Assembly: GCF_003336675.1 (NCBI RefSeq)
Contig: NZ_QPII01000019.1
Coordinates: 25,449 to 89,448 of the forward strand
Source of the DNA: Billgrantia montanilacus
GTDB taxonomy: Bacteria; Pseudomonadota; Gammaproteobacteria; Pseudomonadales; Halomonadaceae
DNA length: 64,000 nt
Direction of reading: 5' to 3'
Shown here piece by piece: positions 46,199 to 53,795 of this stretch. The notes under the pieces were generated by a model. That model saw only the letters and a list, made by a program, of their open reading frames with translations, ran no database searches and was not told where the DNA came from. The stretch's first letter is position 1; the number at the start of each line of letters is the position of its first letter. Made by a program: the position numbers and the translations under genes.

Positions 46199-48994
46199 AT
46201 GAATCTCGCCACGCCTCCCCCCTGGGACCTGTTCATCAGCTACCGGCGCACCGACGCCGAGATCGTGAAGGCGCTGGCGGGGGCGCTCCAACACATCAAG
46301 GTCAGCGTCTGTCTGGACTGCAATGAGATTGACGATGCCGACAGCATCCAAGCCCGCATCGATCAGGGGCTGGCCAACTGTCGCGCCCTGCTCGCCTGGT
46401 ATTCCGTGGACTATTCTCACTCCCGCCCCTGCCAGTGGGAGCTGACTGCTGCATTGATCGCGGCCCGTGCCGAGACCGCGCCAGTGCGCAGACTTCTAGT
46501 AGTCAATCCGGAAACCGACACCGGCCACTTGGTGCTGCCCCAGGTACGAGACATCAAGCACCTGCGGGCTCCTAACGAGATATCTGATAGATCGGGACTG
46601 GGCGCTCTTGCCGGACGCATCGCGGAACTGTTGCGGCCTATCCAGGGGACCTTCGGCGCCCTGCGCGCTCTGTCCCGGCCGCCCTGGTACGGCTACGCCG
46701 CGCTGGGTTCCAACCGCTTCATCGGCCGGGTTCAGGACCTGTGGGATATCCACACCGCCCTTAGTGCCGGTGACTTCGCCATCGTCTGCGGCCAGCCGGC
46801 GCCAATCAGCCACGGCCAGTTGACCCAGTTACGGGGCAGCGGCGGCATCGGCAAGTCGCTGCTGGCCGAGGAATATGCTCTGCGCTTCGGCACCTTCTGG
46901 CCGGGAGGGGTGTTCTGGCTGCGCGCCTATGGCAACAGCGACCGGCCGAAGGAGTCCGCCGAGGCCCTAGCCCGGCGACGTGATGGCGAATACCACAATC
47001 AGCTCGCCAATTTCGCCTTGGCACAGGGTGTGAATGTAGGGGACATTCGCAAGCTGAATTCGCCGCAGATTCGCGCCACGCTCGCCAACCGACTGCAGCC
47101 GCTGGGGCCGTATCTGTGGATCGTCGACGACCTGCCCGACTGCGATCGGACCGAGCTGGGGCGCTGGCTAGCGCCCTCCAACAACGGTCAGACTCTGCTC
47201 ACCACCCGCTCGCGCCGCCACGATGCCCTGGGCAAGTCCATCGACCTGAGCCTACTGCCCCCGACCGACGCCCTCGCTTTGCTCACCCGCGACCGCACCC
47301 CGCAGGATGCCATCGAGACAGCCGCTGTGAAAGGCATCCTCTCCTGCCTGGTAGGCCATGCGCTGGCGCTGGACGTGGCCCGCGCCGCCTGCCAGCGACA
47401 AGGTTACGCGGGTTTCCTGACGAGGCTTCAACAACCAAACCAGGACGCCCTGGCGCTGGCCGCACAGCTGGCCGGGGAACTGCCCAACGGCCATAACCCA
47501 AGCATCGCAGTTACCTTTCTCGGCAGCCTCCAGACGCTGTCGCTCGAGGGACTGGATTTCCTACGCTTGTGCGCACAGCTTGCCGCCGCGCCGGTGGATC
47601 GACGCCTGGTCGCCCGATGTCTAAAAACAGCTGGGAATCTGGAAGAACAAACCGCAGTGGACCGCGCCTACCTAGGCATGCACCATGCCATTCAGGCATC
47701 GCTGGCCGAAGAGGTGCAGGGCCGCCAAGCCGCCACTGTTCATGCCCTGATCGCTCAAACCCTGCGTCTGAATGATAATGATACCGACCGCCAGCGCGTA
47801 CTGCGCGAAGCAGCACTCAGCGTGCTCGACGCGGACCTAGAGCCGGTCGCTGCCATCCGTCATCACGACGTGCTACAGGACAACCTGGCCCATGCTCGGG
47901 TGCTGGCCGAACAGCCGGTGACAGTCGCCGAATACGTGCTTATCGGCAGGCTCGGACGCTATGAATCAGAGCGCGGTAATTATCCCGACGCAGAAGAGTT
48001 CTATCGCCAGCAGCACGAAGGATATGCCCGGCTGCTCGGCGAGGAGGATCCCGACACGCTGACCTCGATGAGCAACCTGGCCGAGACGCTGCGGGATCAG
48101 GGCCATCTTGCAGACGCGCGGGCCTTGCACGGGCAGGTGCTGGCCGTCCAGCGCCGAGGGCTCGGCGAGGAGGATCCCGACACCCTGACCTCGATGAGCA
48201 ACCTGGCCGAGACGCTGCGGGATCAGGGCCATCTAGCCTGCGCACGAGCCTTGCACGAGCAAGTGCTAGCCACCCGCCGCCGGCTGCTCGGCGAGGAGGA
48301 TCCCGACACCCTGACCTCGATGCACAATCTGGCCGGTACGCTTCGGGCTCAGGGCGATCTCGCCAACGCACGTGCCTTGCACGAGCAAGTGTTAGCCACC
48401 CGCCGCCGGCTGCTCGGCGAGGAGGATCCCGACACCCTGACCTCAATGGGCAACTTGGCAGGTACGCTGTGGGCTCAGGACGAGCTCGCTGCGGCGCGGG
48501 CCCTGCAGAAACAGGTGTTAGCCACCCGCCGCCGGCTGCTCGGCGAGGAGCACCCCGAGACCCTGACCTCGATGCACAACCTAGCCGTGACGCTGTGTGC
48601 CCTAGACAAGCTCGCCGCGGCACAGGCCTTGCAGAAAAAGGCGCTGGCAATCTCTCGTCGGCTGCTTGGCGAGGAGCACCCCGCCACCCTGACCACGATT
48701 GACAGCCTGGCCGTGACGCTGCGGGCTAAGGGTGATCTCCACACCGCACGGGCACTGCATGAGCAGGTGCTGGCCGCCCAGCGCCGGCTGCTCGGCGAGG
48801 AGCACCCCGACACTTCCCTAACTGCCTGGAATCTTTATCTCACCCTGGATGAAATTCCGGACGACCCAGCGGCTCAAGCGGCTCAGGCTATCCTTGATGA
48901 GCTCCTACGTTGGCTACTTTTGCGTGATCCTGCCACCCTTAGCGCCACGCAACGTGCGATTCAGGAAGAGGTTCAAAACCGGCTGAGCCGTTAA
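46199..48994 (+). CDS. TIR-STAND (NB-ARC-like) protein with TPR repeats
   Basis: A 931-residue NLR-like protein. An N-terminal TIR-type domain (WDLFISYRRTDAEIVKAL, then LLAWYSVDYSHSRPCQWELT) spans about residues 8-125. A STAND ATPase follows, with P-loop SGGIGKSLL near residue 214-221, Walker B LWIVDDL and LLTTRS. From about residue 610 there are about seven TPR units of 42 residues, of the kinesin-light-chain kind (LLGEEDPDTLTSM). Such proteins sense an invader through the repeats, oligomerise and trigger an effector, often NAD depletion by TIR. ATG 46172 is in frame, but AGGAG favours 46199. It is divergent from the hydrolase/protease operon. Confidence 0.85.
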   Translation: MNLATPPPWDLFISYRRTDAEIVKALAGALQHIKVSVCLDCNEIDDADSIQARIDQGLANCRALLAWYSVDYSHSRPCQWELTAALIAARAETAPVRRLLVVNPETDTGHLVLPQVRDIKHLRAPNEISDRSGLGALAGRIAELLRPIQGTFGALRALSRPPWYGYAALGSNRFIGRVQDLWDIHTALSAGDFAIVCGQPAPISHGQLTQLRGSGGIGKSLLAEEYALRFGTFWPGGVFWLRAYGNSDRPKESAEALARRRDGEYHNQLANFALAQGVNVGDIRKLNSPQIRATLANRLQPLGPYLWIVDDLPDCDRTELGRWLAPSNNGQTLLTTRSRRHDALGKSIDLSLLPPTDALALLTRDRTPQDAIETAAVKGILSCLVGHALALDVARAACQRQGYAGFLTRLQQPNQDALALAAQLAGELPNGHNPSIAVTFLGSLQTLSLEGLDFLRLCAQLAAAPVDRRLVARCLKTAGNLEEQTAVDRAYLGMHHAIQASLAEEVQGRQAATVHALIAQTLRLNDNDTDRQRVLREAALSVLDADLEPVAAIRHHDVLQDNLAHARVLAEQPVTVAEYVLIGRLGRYESERGNYPDAEEFYRQQHEGYARLLGEEDPDTLTSMSNLAETLRDQGHLADARALHGQVLAVQRRGLGEEDPDTLTSMSNLAETLRDQGHLACARALHEQVLATRRRLLGEEDPDTLTSMHNLAGTLRAQGDLANARALHEQVLATRRRLLGEEDPDTLTSMGNLAGTLWAQDELAAARALQKQVLATRRRLLGEEHPETLTSMHNLAVTLCALDKLAAAQALQKKALAISRRLLGEEHPATLTTIDSLAVTLRAKGDLHTARALHEQVLAAQRRLLGEEHPDTSLTAWNLYLTLDEIPDDPAAQAAQAILDELLRWLLLRDPATLSATQRAIQEEVQNRLSR
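48030..48830 (+). repeat. Tandem 126-bp repeats in the TIR-STAND gene
   Basis: Units beginning CGGCTGCTCGGCGAGGAG recur about every 126 bp at roughly 48030, 48156, 48282, 48408, 48534, 48660 and 48786, the last one partial. The first five are close to identical over long stretches, so they are recent duplications or are kept alike by recombination. Unit number may vary between strains. Confidence 0.85.
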
Positions 48995-49015
48995 CCCGAG
49001 TTACAGAGGTTCCCC

Positions 49016-50356
49016 ATGCACCGTCCCCTCTGCTTCGTTCTCATGCCTTTCGGCAGGAAGTCCACCATGGCGGGGACCTTGGTGGACTTCGACGCCGTCT
49101 ATCGGGAGCTCATCGCTCCCGCCATCGAGGCTGCCGGGCTCGCCCCCCTACGTGCCGACGAAGAGATGACCGGCGGCATCATCCACAAGCCCATGTACGA
49201 ACGGCTGATCCTCTGCGAATACGCGGTGGCCGATCTCAGCACCGCCAACGCCAACGTCTTCTACGAGTTAGGCCTGAGGCATGCCGTGCGACCGGCCACC
49301 ACGGTGGTTCTCTACGCCGAGGAGAGCGGCCAGTTGCCCTTCGACGTGGCCCCGCTCAGGGCTATTCCCTACCGGCTCGGTGCTGGCGGCGCACCGGGCG
49401 AGCCGTCGACGGTCTGCGACACCCTGGCCGAGCGGCTGCGGTCGGCCCGCCATGCGGAGCCGGACAGCCCGGTGTTTCAATTGGTGGAGGGCTTCCCCGA
49501 CATCCAGCGCCTCAAGACCGATGTCTTCCGCGACCGGGTCGCCTATGCCGAAGGCATCAAGCAGCGACTGGCCGCCGCCCGCCCGGAGGGCGTGGAGGCG
49601 GTGCGTGCGGTGGAACACGAGCTCGGCAGCATCGAGGATGCGGAGGCAGGAGTAGTGATAGACCTCTTCCTCTCCTACCGGGCGGTAGAAGCCTGGCAGG
49701 CGATGATCGAGCTGGTTGACTGGATGAGCCCGCCACTCGCCGCCACCGTGCTCGTGCAGGAGCAATTGGGACTGGCCCTGAATCGGGCCGGCCGCAGCGA
49801 GGAGGCCGAGCGGGTGCTGCTGGAGCTGATCACCCGGCGCGGCCCCAGCAGCGAGACATATGGCATCCTGGGCAGGGTCTACAAGGACCGCTGGGAGCTA
49901 GCCGCCACGGCCGGTGATACCTTCCTAGCCATGGGGTTCTTGAGTAAGGCCATCGACTCCTATCTCAAGGGCTTCGAGGCCGACTGGCGGGACGCCTATC
50001 CCGGCGTCAACGCCGTTACCCTGATGGAATTCCAGAACCCGCCCGATCCTCGTCGGGAGAGGCTCATCCCGGTGGTGACCTATGCCGTGGAGCGACGCCT
50101 CGTCTCGGGCCAGCCCGATTACTGGGACCACGCCACCCTGGTTGAGCTGGCGGTACTGGACAAGGACGAAAGTGCCGCCATGGACGCCATTCCCCATGCC
50201 CTGGCCGCCATCCGAGAGACCTGGGAGCCGAAAACCACCGTACGCAACCTGCGCCTGATCCGGGAAGCACGCGAGCAGCGCGGGGAGCGCCTGCCCTGGG
50301 CGCGGGACATTGAGCAGGCGCTAGTCGGCAGAAACCAAGTGGCGCCTGAATCATGA
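49016..50356 (+). CDS. Deoxyribosyltransferase-fold plus TPR-S (TRAFs-binding) protein
   Basis: A 446-residue protein, 21 bases after the TIR-STAND gene on the same strand and probably co-transcribed. The N-terminal 130 residues look like a nucleoside 2-deoxyribosyltransferase-type (TIR-like) fold: LCFVLMPFGRK, then the acidic CEYAVADLSTANANVFYELG. The rest (from about residue 150) is helical and resembles the TPR-S/TRAFs-binding (DUF4071-like) region (YGILGRVYKDRWELA, KAIDSYLKGFEADWRDAYPG). In bacterial conflict systems TPR-S proteins are signalling adaptors or produce nucleotide signals for partner effectors. That role is inferred here. Confidence 0.75.
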   Translation: MHRPLCFVLMPFGRKSTMAGTLVDFDAVYRELIAPAIEAAGLAPLRADEEMTGGIIHKPMYERLILCEYAVADLSTANANVFYELGLRHAVRPATTVVLYAEESGQLPFDVAPLRAIPYRLGAGGAPGEPSTVCDTLAERLRSARHAEPDSPVFQLVEGFPDIQRLKTDVFRDRVAYAEGIKQRLAAARPEGVEAVRAVEHELGSIEDAEAGVVIDLFLSYRAVEAWQAMIELVDWMSPPLAATVLVQEQLGLALNRAGRSEEAERVLLELITRRGPSSETYGILGRVYKDRWELAATAGDTFLAMGFLSKAIDSYLKGFEADWRDAYPGVNAVTLMEFQNPPDPRRERLIPVVTYAVERRLVSGQPDYWDHATLVELAVLDKDESAAMDAIPHALAAIRETWEPKTTVRNLRLIREAREQRGERLPWARDIEQALVGRNQVAPES

Positions 50357-50722
50357 ATCATTGCTGAAATGGCTACTCAAAAGGGACCGGGAGCTGCTGG
50401 AAGGCCGCGAGTTCCGAAAGATCATTCAGGCGCTCTGAGGCTAGCTGGGTTCAATACGCCACAGGCGCTTGTCGGAAATCTCCAGTTGTCGGGAACTGCC
50501 GAGGCTGTGTGAAAACACGAATACCCGCTGCCTATATCTGTATCTGGCGATGAAGCCGCTCACAGTGGCCAACGAGACGCTTCAGAGCACTTCCATCATC
50601 GCCACATCCGAGGTTGTTCAAACTAACACTCCTCGAGAAATCCCCCTAGAGAACGTCACAGGCCGCTACCGAAGCGACATAATCAGCAGGCGCATTACGC
50701 CCTGGAGTGGGGGAACTCCACC
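50357..50722. other. Gene-poor junction with protein and IS debris
   Basis: Directly after the TPR-S gene a short frame reads SLLKWLLKRDRELLEGREFR and stops near 50438; it looks like the C-terminus of a lost protein. GAGGCTGTGTGAAAACAC near 50501 resembles a common IS terminus (IS1182-like). Nothing intact is seen. Confidence 0.4.
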
Positions 50723-50724
50723 GT

Positions 50725-51100
50725 GGACTTTCCCCATTACAGTGGACACGCATCGATAACTCCCCAACAGGAGAGAACCGATGCCCGAGATGATCACGGG
50801 GAAGAAAACGCAACGCTATAGCACTCAGTTCAAAGTCAATGCGGTGGAGTGGAGCCATCAGGCCCACCGGAGCGTCCAGGGAGTGGCTGAAGCACTGGAT
50901 ACCCACCCCTTCATGCTGTCACGCTGGCGAAAGGAATATCGCGAAGGTAAATTCGCCATGAAACGAGTCAGGAAGGCCCCGGCTAAGGCCAAACAGAGGA
51001 TCCAGGAGCAGGATTAGGTCGCTCGTCTTAAACGCCGAGTATCGGAGCTTCAGGAGGAGAACGACATCCTAAATAATGTATGGTCCGCCCCGGTGATGTA
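50725..51100 (+). mobile_element. IS3-family remnant (left end and OrfA)
   Basis: TGGACTTTCCCCATTACAGT at 50725 starts an IS3-type end. ATG 50781 opens an OrfA helix-turn-helix protein (KKTQRYSTQFKVNAVEWSHQ) that hits TAG at 51015-51017, after which the frame goes on with the leucine-zipper-like VARLKRRVSELQEENDI. OrfB is missing. A matching opposite end of the same kind of element lies at 53645. Confidence 0.75.
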
Positions 51101-51389
51101 AGGGCCTTCTCACATGACGGGGGACAAGGTTGCGCCAATGTATCCGACCTCTTGATGGGCTATCGGGTGATGCCCCTGCCCATAATGGAAATCCGCGCAT
51201 ACCGCTCCTTAATAGTGTCAAGACCTTTTTCGTGCCGCTTTTTTAGCCAGGCTCTCAGTATGCCGTTAACCTGTTTGCGCCATCGTTTCCGGCACTCGCA
51301 CTCACTCGGTGGGAGTTAACCTCCTGAAATTGGTATCGATGCTGTTTTTTGCCTGGAACGATCAGTGATCAGCAGCTCATCAATCTTGA

Positions 51390-51604
51390 ATCGAATGGTA
51401 GCTGGTAACGCAAAACGCCGTGGACAACCCGAGCCAGCCTATTGGCCAGTGCCACGGCCACCACATTACCGTGCTTACGAGGGGTAATTCGCTCCACCCA
51501 ACGACGAAGTCCATCCTGCTCATCGCGCGTTCTTACCACCTGCAGCACGGCCTAGTACCGTGGATCAGCTGCATGCGCAAATGGCGATTGCCGCGTTTCC
51601 CAAT
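51390..51604 (-). mobile_element. IS110-family transposase C-terminal remnant
   Basis: Read on the minus strand across frameshifts the sequence gives KRGNRHLRMQLIHG, then EQDGLRRWVERITPRKHGN and VVAVALANRLARVVHGVL, the characteristic C-terminus of IS110/IS1111 transposases. The frame is broken at least twice and the N-terminal catalytic DEDD part is absent. The stretch 51100-51390 to its left holds no feature I can name. Confidence 0.65.
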
Positions 51605-51735
51605 GTAAGCGTCCGGTGAACACACCCTACGCTGAGGTTCCGCACCGGCGACATTAGGTGCCCATCTATTAATAAGTGGGCACCTATCATGACCACCTCA
51701 AGCACCGATCATGAGATCCGCCAGCGTCGGCGGTC
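51605..51735 (+). mobile_element. IS66-type left end
   Basis: GTAAGCGTCCGGTGAACACA at 51605 is an IS66-type terminus. It is followed, as in the copy at 63881, by a leader with an inverted repeat (TAGGTGCCCA...TGGGCACCTA) and an ATG (51689) starting MTTSSTDHEIRQRRR, like IS66 TnpA. It breaks down within about 20 codons. Confidence 0.6.
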
Positions 51736-51909
51736 GCCGAGACGCCAGCGGACGCGGATGCTGCCGCCAGTGACCCGGAGCCGGACTACACCTGCCCACA
51801 CTGTCGGCAACCGACATTGCTGGTGATCGGGACCCTCACGTCCCGGCAACCCATACGTAGCCGCCCCCCCTCCCAACCACACGGAGCAACGCTATCGAGC
51901 ATGAGATAA
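51736..51909 (+). mobile_element. Transposase C-terminal fragment, possibly IS91-like
   Basis: A frame ending at TAA 51907-51909 reads DYTCPHCRQPTLLVIGTLTS, then RQPIRSRPP. The CPxC pair with a following I/V-x-T and R-x-PP tail resembles the C-terminus of IS91/IS801-type transposases. The assignment is tentative; it is fused directly to IS66-type sequence. From 51910 to 52180 nothing further is recognised. Confidence 0.35.
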
Positions 51910-52180
51910 CGCCAGACACACCATGGACTCGGCCAGACCACGGACTCGGCGATACGATCCGCTCGCGGGTCGTGGCAGCGCTTGTCCCGGTGATGGATTC
52001 TGACCACTAGACGCGCTATGTTGGGGAAAATTGGGCTTGGAGGTAGAGGGAAGTCATGGCCATCATCATTGCTCGAACGCGCCACCACAGCAGCGTACGC
52101 ACGTGACGAGATGAGTCAGGTCGCACCCCAGCCAATCCAATACCATATAGAAGCTGCTTAGCAGTCTGATGGGCGGCTTA

Positions 52181-52239
52181 GTCCAACAGGCATTTATTCG
52201 CTATGCTCCGCACAGCGAATAAATGCTGAACAGTTAGGC
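52181..52239 (+). other. attC-like recombination site (integron)
   Basis: GTCCAAC (52181-52187) and GTTAGGC (52233-52239) match the RYYYAAC and GTTRRRY core boxes of integron attC sites. Between them is a 13-bp inverted repeat, GCATTTATTCGCT and AGCGAATAAATGC, giving the fold recognised by integron integrases. The next gene starts 20 bases after the GTTAGGC box, as in a gene cassette. Confidence 0.75.
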
Positions 52240-52258
52240 GACCAATGACCAATGACCT

Positions 52259-53602
52259 ATGCCTAGACCGCTGACCGTCTTCTTGTGCAGTACCTACGCG
52301 GACCTCTCTGAGGAGCGGGACCGCGTCCTCGATGCTGTGCGCCGCCTTCAGCTTCAACACGACTCCATGGAGTTCTTCGGTGCGAGAGCCAATCTCCCCA
52401 TCGAAACATGTCTCGCGGAGGTACGACGGAGTGATGTGCTGGTGGTCGTGGTGGGGCACCGGTATGGTAGTTTCGTGCCTGAGCTCGGGGTGTCGTTTTC
52501 TGAAGCCGAGTACCGCGAAGGGCAGAGGCTCGGGAAACCCTGCTTGGTGTATCTCCGGGACGAGAATGCACCCGTACTACCAAAGCACTTCGAACGAGAT
52601 CCGGACAAACTGCGTCTTCTCGAGAGATGGAAAGACACTCTATCAACTCGGCACACCACTGCAACGTTCTCTGATCCTCACAAACTCGCCGTTCAGGTCG
52701 CGGCAGACCTGAGTCGTACGATCCAGGCTCTCGAAGAAGCAGAGCGAACAAGGCCTGATAGCACAACCCAACCCGCCAATGCAGTAGTTGCGGAGATCCA
52801 AGCTCTCATCGATGGGGCAGCGGAGAGAGGTATTCCACATCATTCCCTCGTCTCTGCGATTCGGCGCGCCGTGGCCGATCTCGTAGCGGCTGCGGGCGAT
52901 CGCAAGCCTGTAGTGTTCCTAAGTCACGCGCACACCGACAAGCCAGTTGTCCGGCAAGTGGCCGAGGGACTAAAGCATCATGGAATAGATGTGTGGATGG
53001 ACGAGGCTGAACTCACGCACGGCGACTCCCTCGTGAATCTGATCGAGCGAGGCCTTGACTCGGCAGACTTTGTTGCCTTCTTCCTCTCGAAGGCGTCAGT
53101 GAAGAGCCAATGGGTGCGCCAGGAACTCAACATGGCAATCTCTCGACAGGTATCGGGAGATCGTGGCGCGATCGTTCTTCCGATCCTGCTCGAGGACGCA
53201 GAGATCCCGGCTCTGTTGCGTGACGTGATGTACCTAGACATGCGAGCCGGAGACGTACAGGCAGGGGTAACCAAGCTTGTCGCGGCGATTCAACGCCGTC
53301 AACTTGAGCGACTCCATACCTTTGAAACGCGCAAGAACCGCTATTTCAATCCGCCCGCAGATATTCCGAAGCTCGGACGACGACTCAAAGACGGGCGATT
53401 TGCTGACTTACTTTCACAGTTGCAGGAAAATGAAACACTGTTCGGACTCTACAGGAATCAAGCGGATGCCCTGGTAGCGACTCATCTGCACTCAAAGGAG
53501 CGAATGGATGAGATGGAAGGACTGTACGCACCTGCGAAGGGCTTTTACGCGCTCGGGATCACCCAAGCAAACGAGGGCCTCAATGAAGGAATCCCGACTT
53601 GA
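52259..53602 (+). CDS. DUF4062-TIR protein in an integron cassette
   Basis: A 447-residue protein. Residues about 5-160 are a DUF4062 domain (TVFLCSTYADLSEERDRVLD, then VLVVVVGHRYGS). A TIR domain follows at about 215-345 (VVFLSHAHTDKPVVRQVAEG, IDVWMDEAEL, FFLSKASVKSQWVRQEL). The C-terminal 100 residues are helical. TIR domains in defence proteins cleave NAD or make cyclic-ADP-ribose signals, and DUF4062 often accompanies them. There is no strong ribosome site, usual for cassette genes. The stop is followed 16 bases later by GCCTAAC, the first box of a downstream attC. Confidence 0.82.
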   Translation: MPRPLTVFLCSTYADLSEERDRVLDAVRRLQLQHDSMEFFGARANLPIETCLAEVRRSDVLVVVVGHRYGSFVPELGVSFSEAEYREGQRLGKPCLVYLRDENAPVLPKHFERDPDKLRLLERWKDTLSTRHTTATFSDPHKLAVQVAADLSRTIQALEEAERTRPDSTTQPANAVVAEIQALIDGAAERGIPHHSLVSAIRRAVADLVAAAGDRKPVVFLSHAHTDKPVVRQVAEGLKHHGIDVWMDEAELTHGDSLVNLIERGLDSADFVAFFLSKASVKSQWVRQELNMAISRQVSGDRGAIVLPILLEDAEIPALLRDVMYLDMRAGDVQAGVTKLVAAIQRRQLERLHTFETRKNRYFNPPADIPKLGRRLKDGRFADLLSQLQENETLFGLYRNQADALVATHLHSKERMDEMEGLYAPAKGFYALGITQANEGLNEGIPT

Positions 53603-53618
53603 ACGAATGCCAGTGGTC

Positions 53619-53644
53619 GCCTAACAACCGGTTGCAGCGGTCGG
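53619..53644 (+). other. Truncated attC-like site
   Basis: GCCTAACAACCGGTTGCAGC, starting at 53619, is typical of the left half of a chromosomal-type attC. The right half is missing: the sequence changes at 53645 to an IS3-type end. It marks the 3' boundary of the DUF4062-TIR cassette. Confidence 0.65.
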
Positions 53645-53735
53645 TGGACTTCCCCCGACAAAGTGGACACGCCACCATCAGTTAATCTCCTCGAACTCTA
53701 TCGGAGTCCGGTAACCAAGGCCACGGTCGGCTCCA
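53645..53735 (-). mobile_element. IS3-family remnant (right end and OrfB tail)
   Basis: TGGACTTCCCCCGACAAAGT at 53645 is an IS3-type end. Reading leftward on the minus strand, the preceding sequence encodes RGLGYRTPIEFEEIN and a stop, the usual C-terminus of IS3 OrfB. Only about 17 codons remain. Its orientation is opposite to the IS3 fragment at 50725. Confidence 0.7.
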
Positions 53736-53795
53736 GCTCCTGGTTAGGCCTCTTCACGCCCATCACAAACCTCGATGGCGTAACACCATGACTGC

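Noticed and set aside
48030..48830. Regular repeats suggesting a CRISPR array
   Set aside because: The period is 126 bp, the repeats have no unique spacers, and they are in frame with and encode TPR units of the TIR-STAND protein.
53743..53749. GTTAGGC as the missing right box of the truncated attC at 53619
   Set aside because: The sequence between is IS3 end and OrfB tail, not an attC arm, and GTTAGGC here shows no pairing with the left half. Coincidence is simpler.
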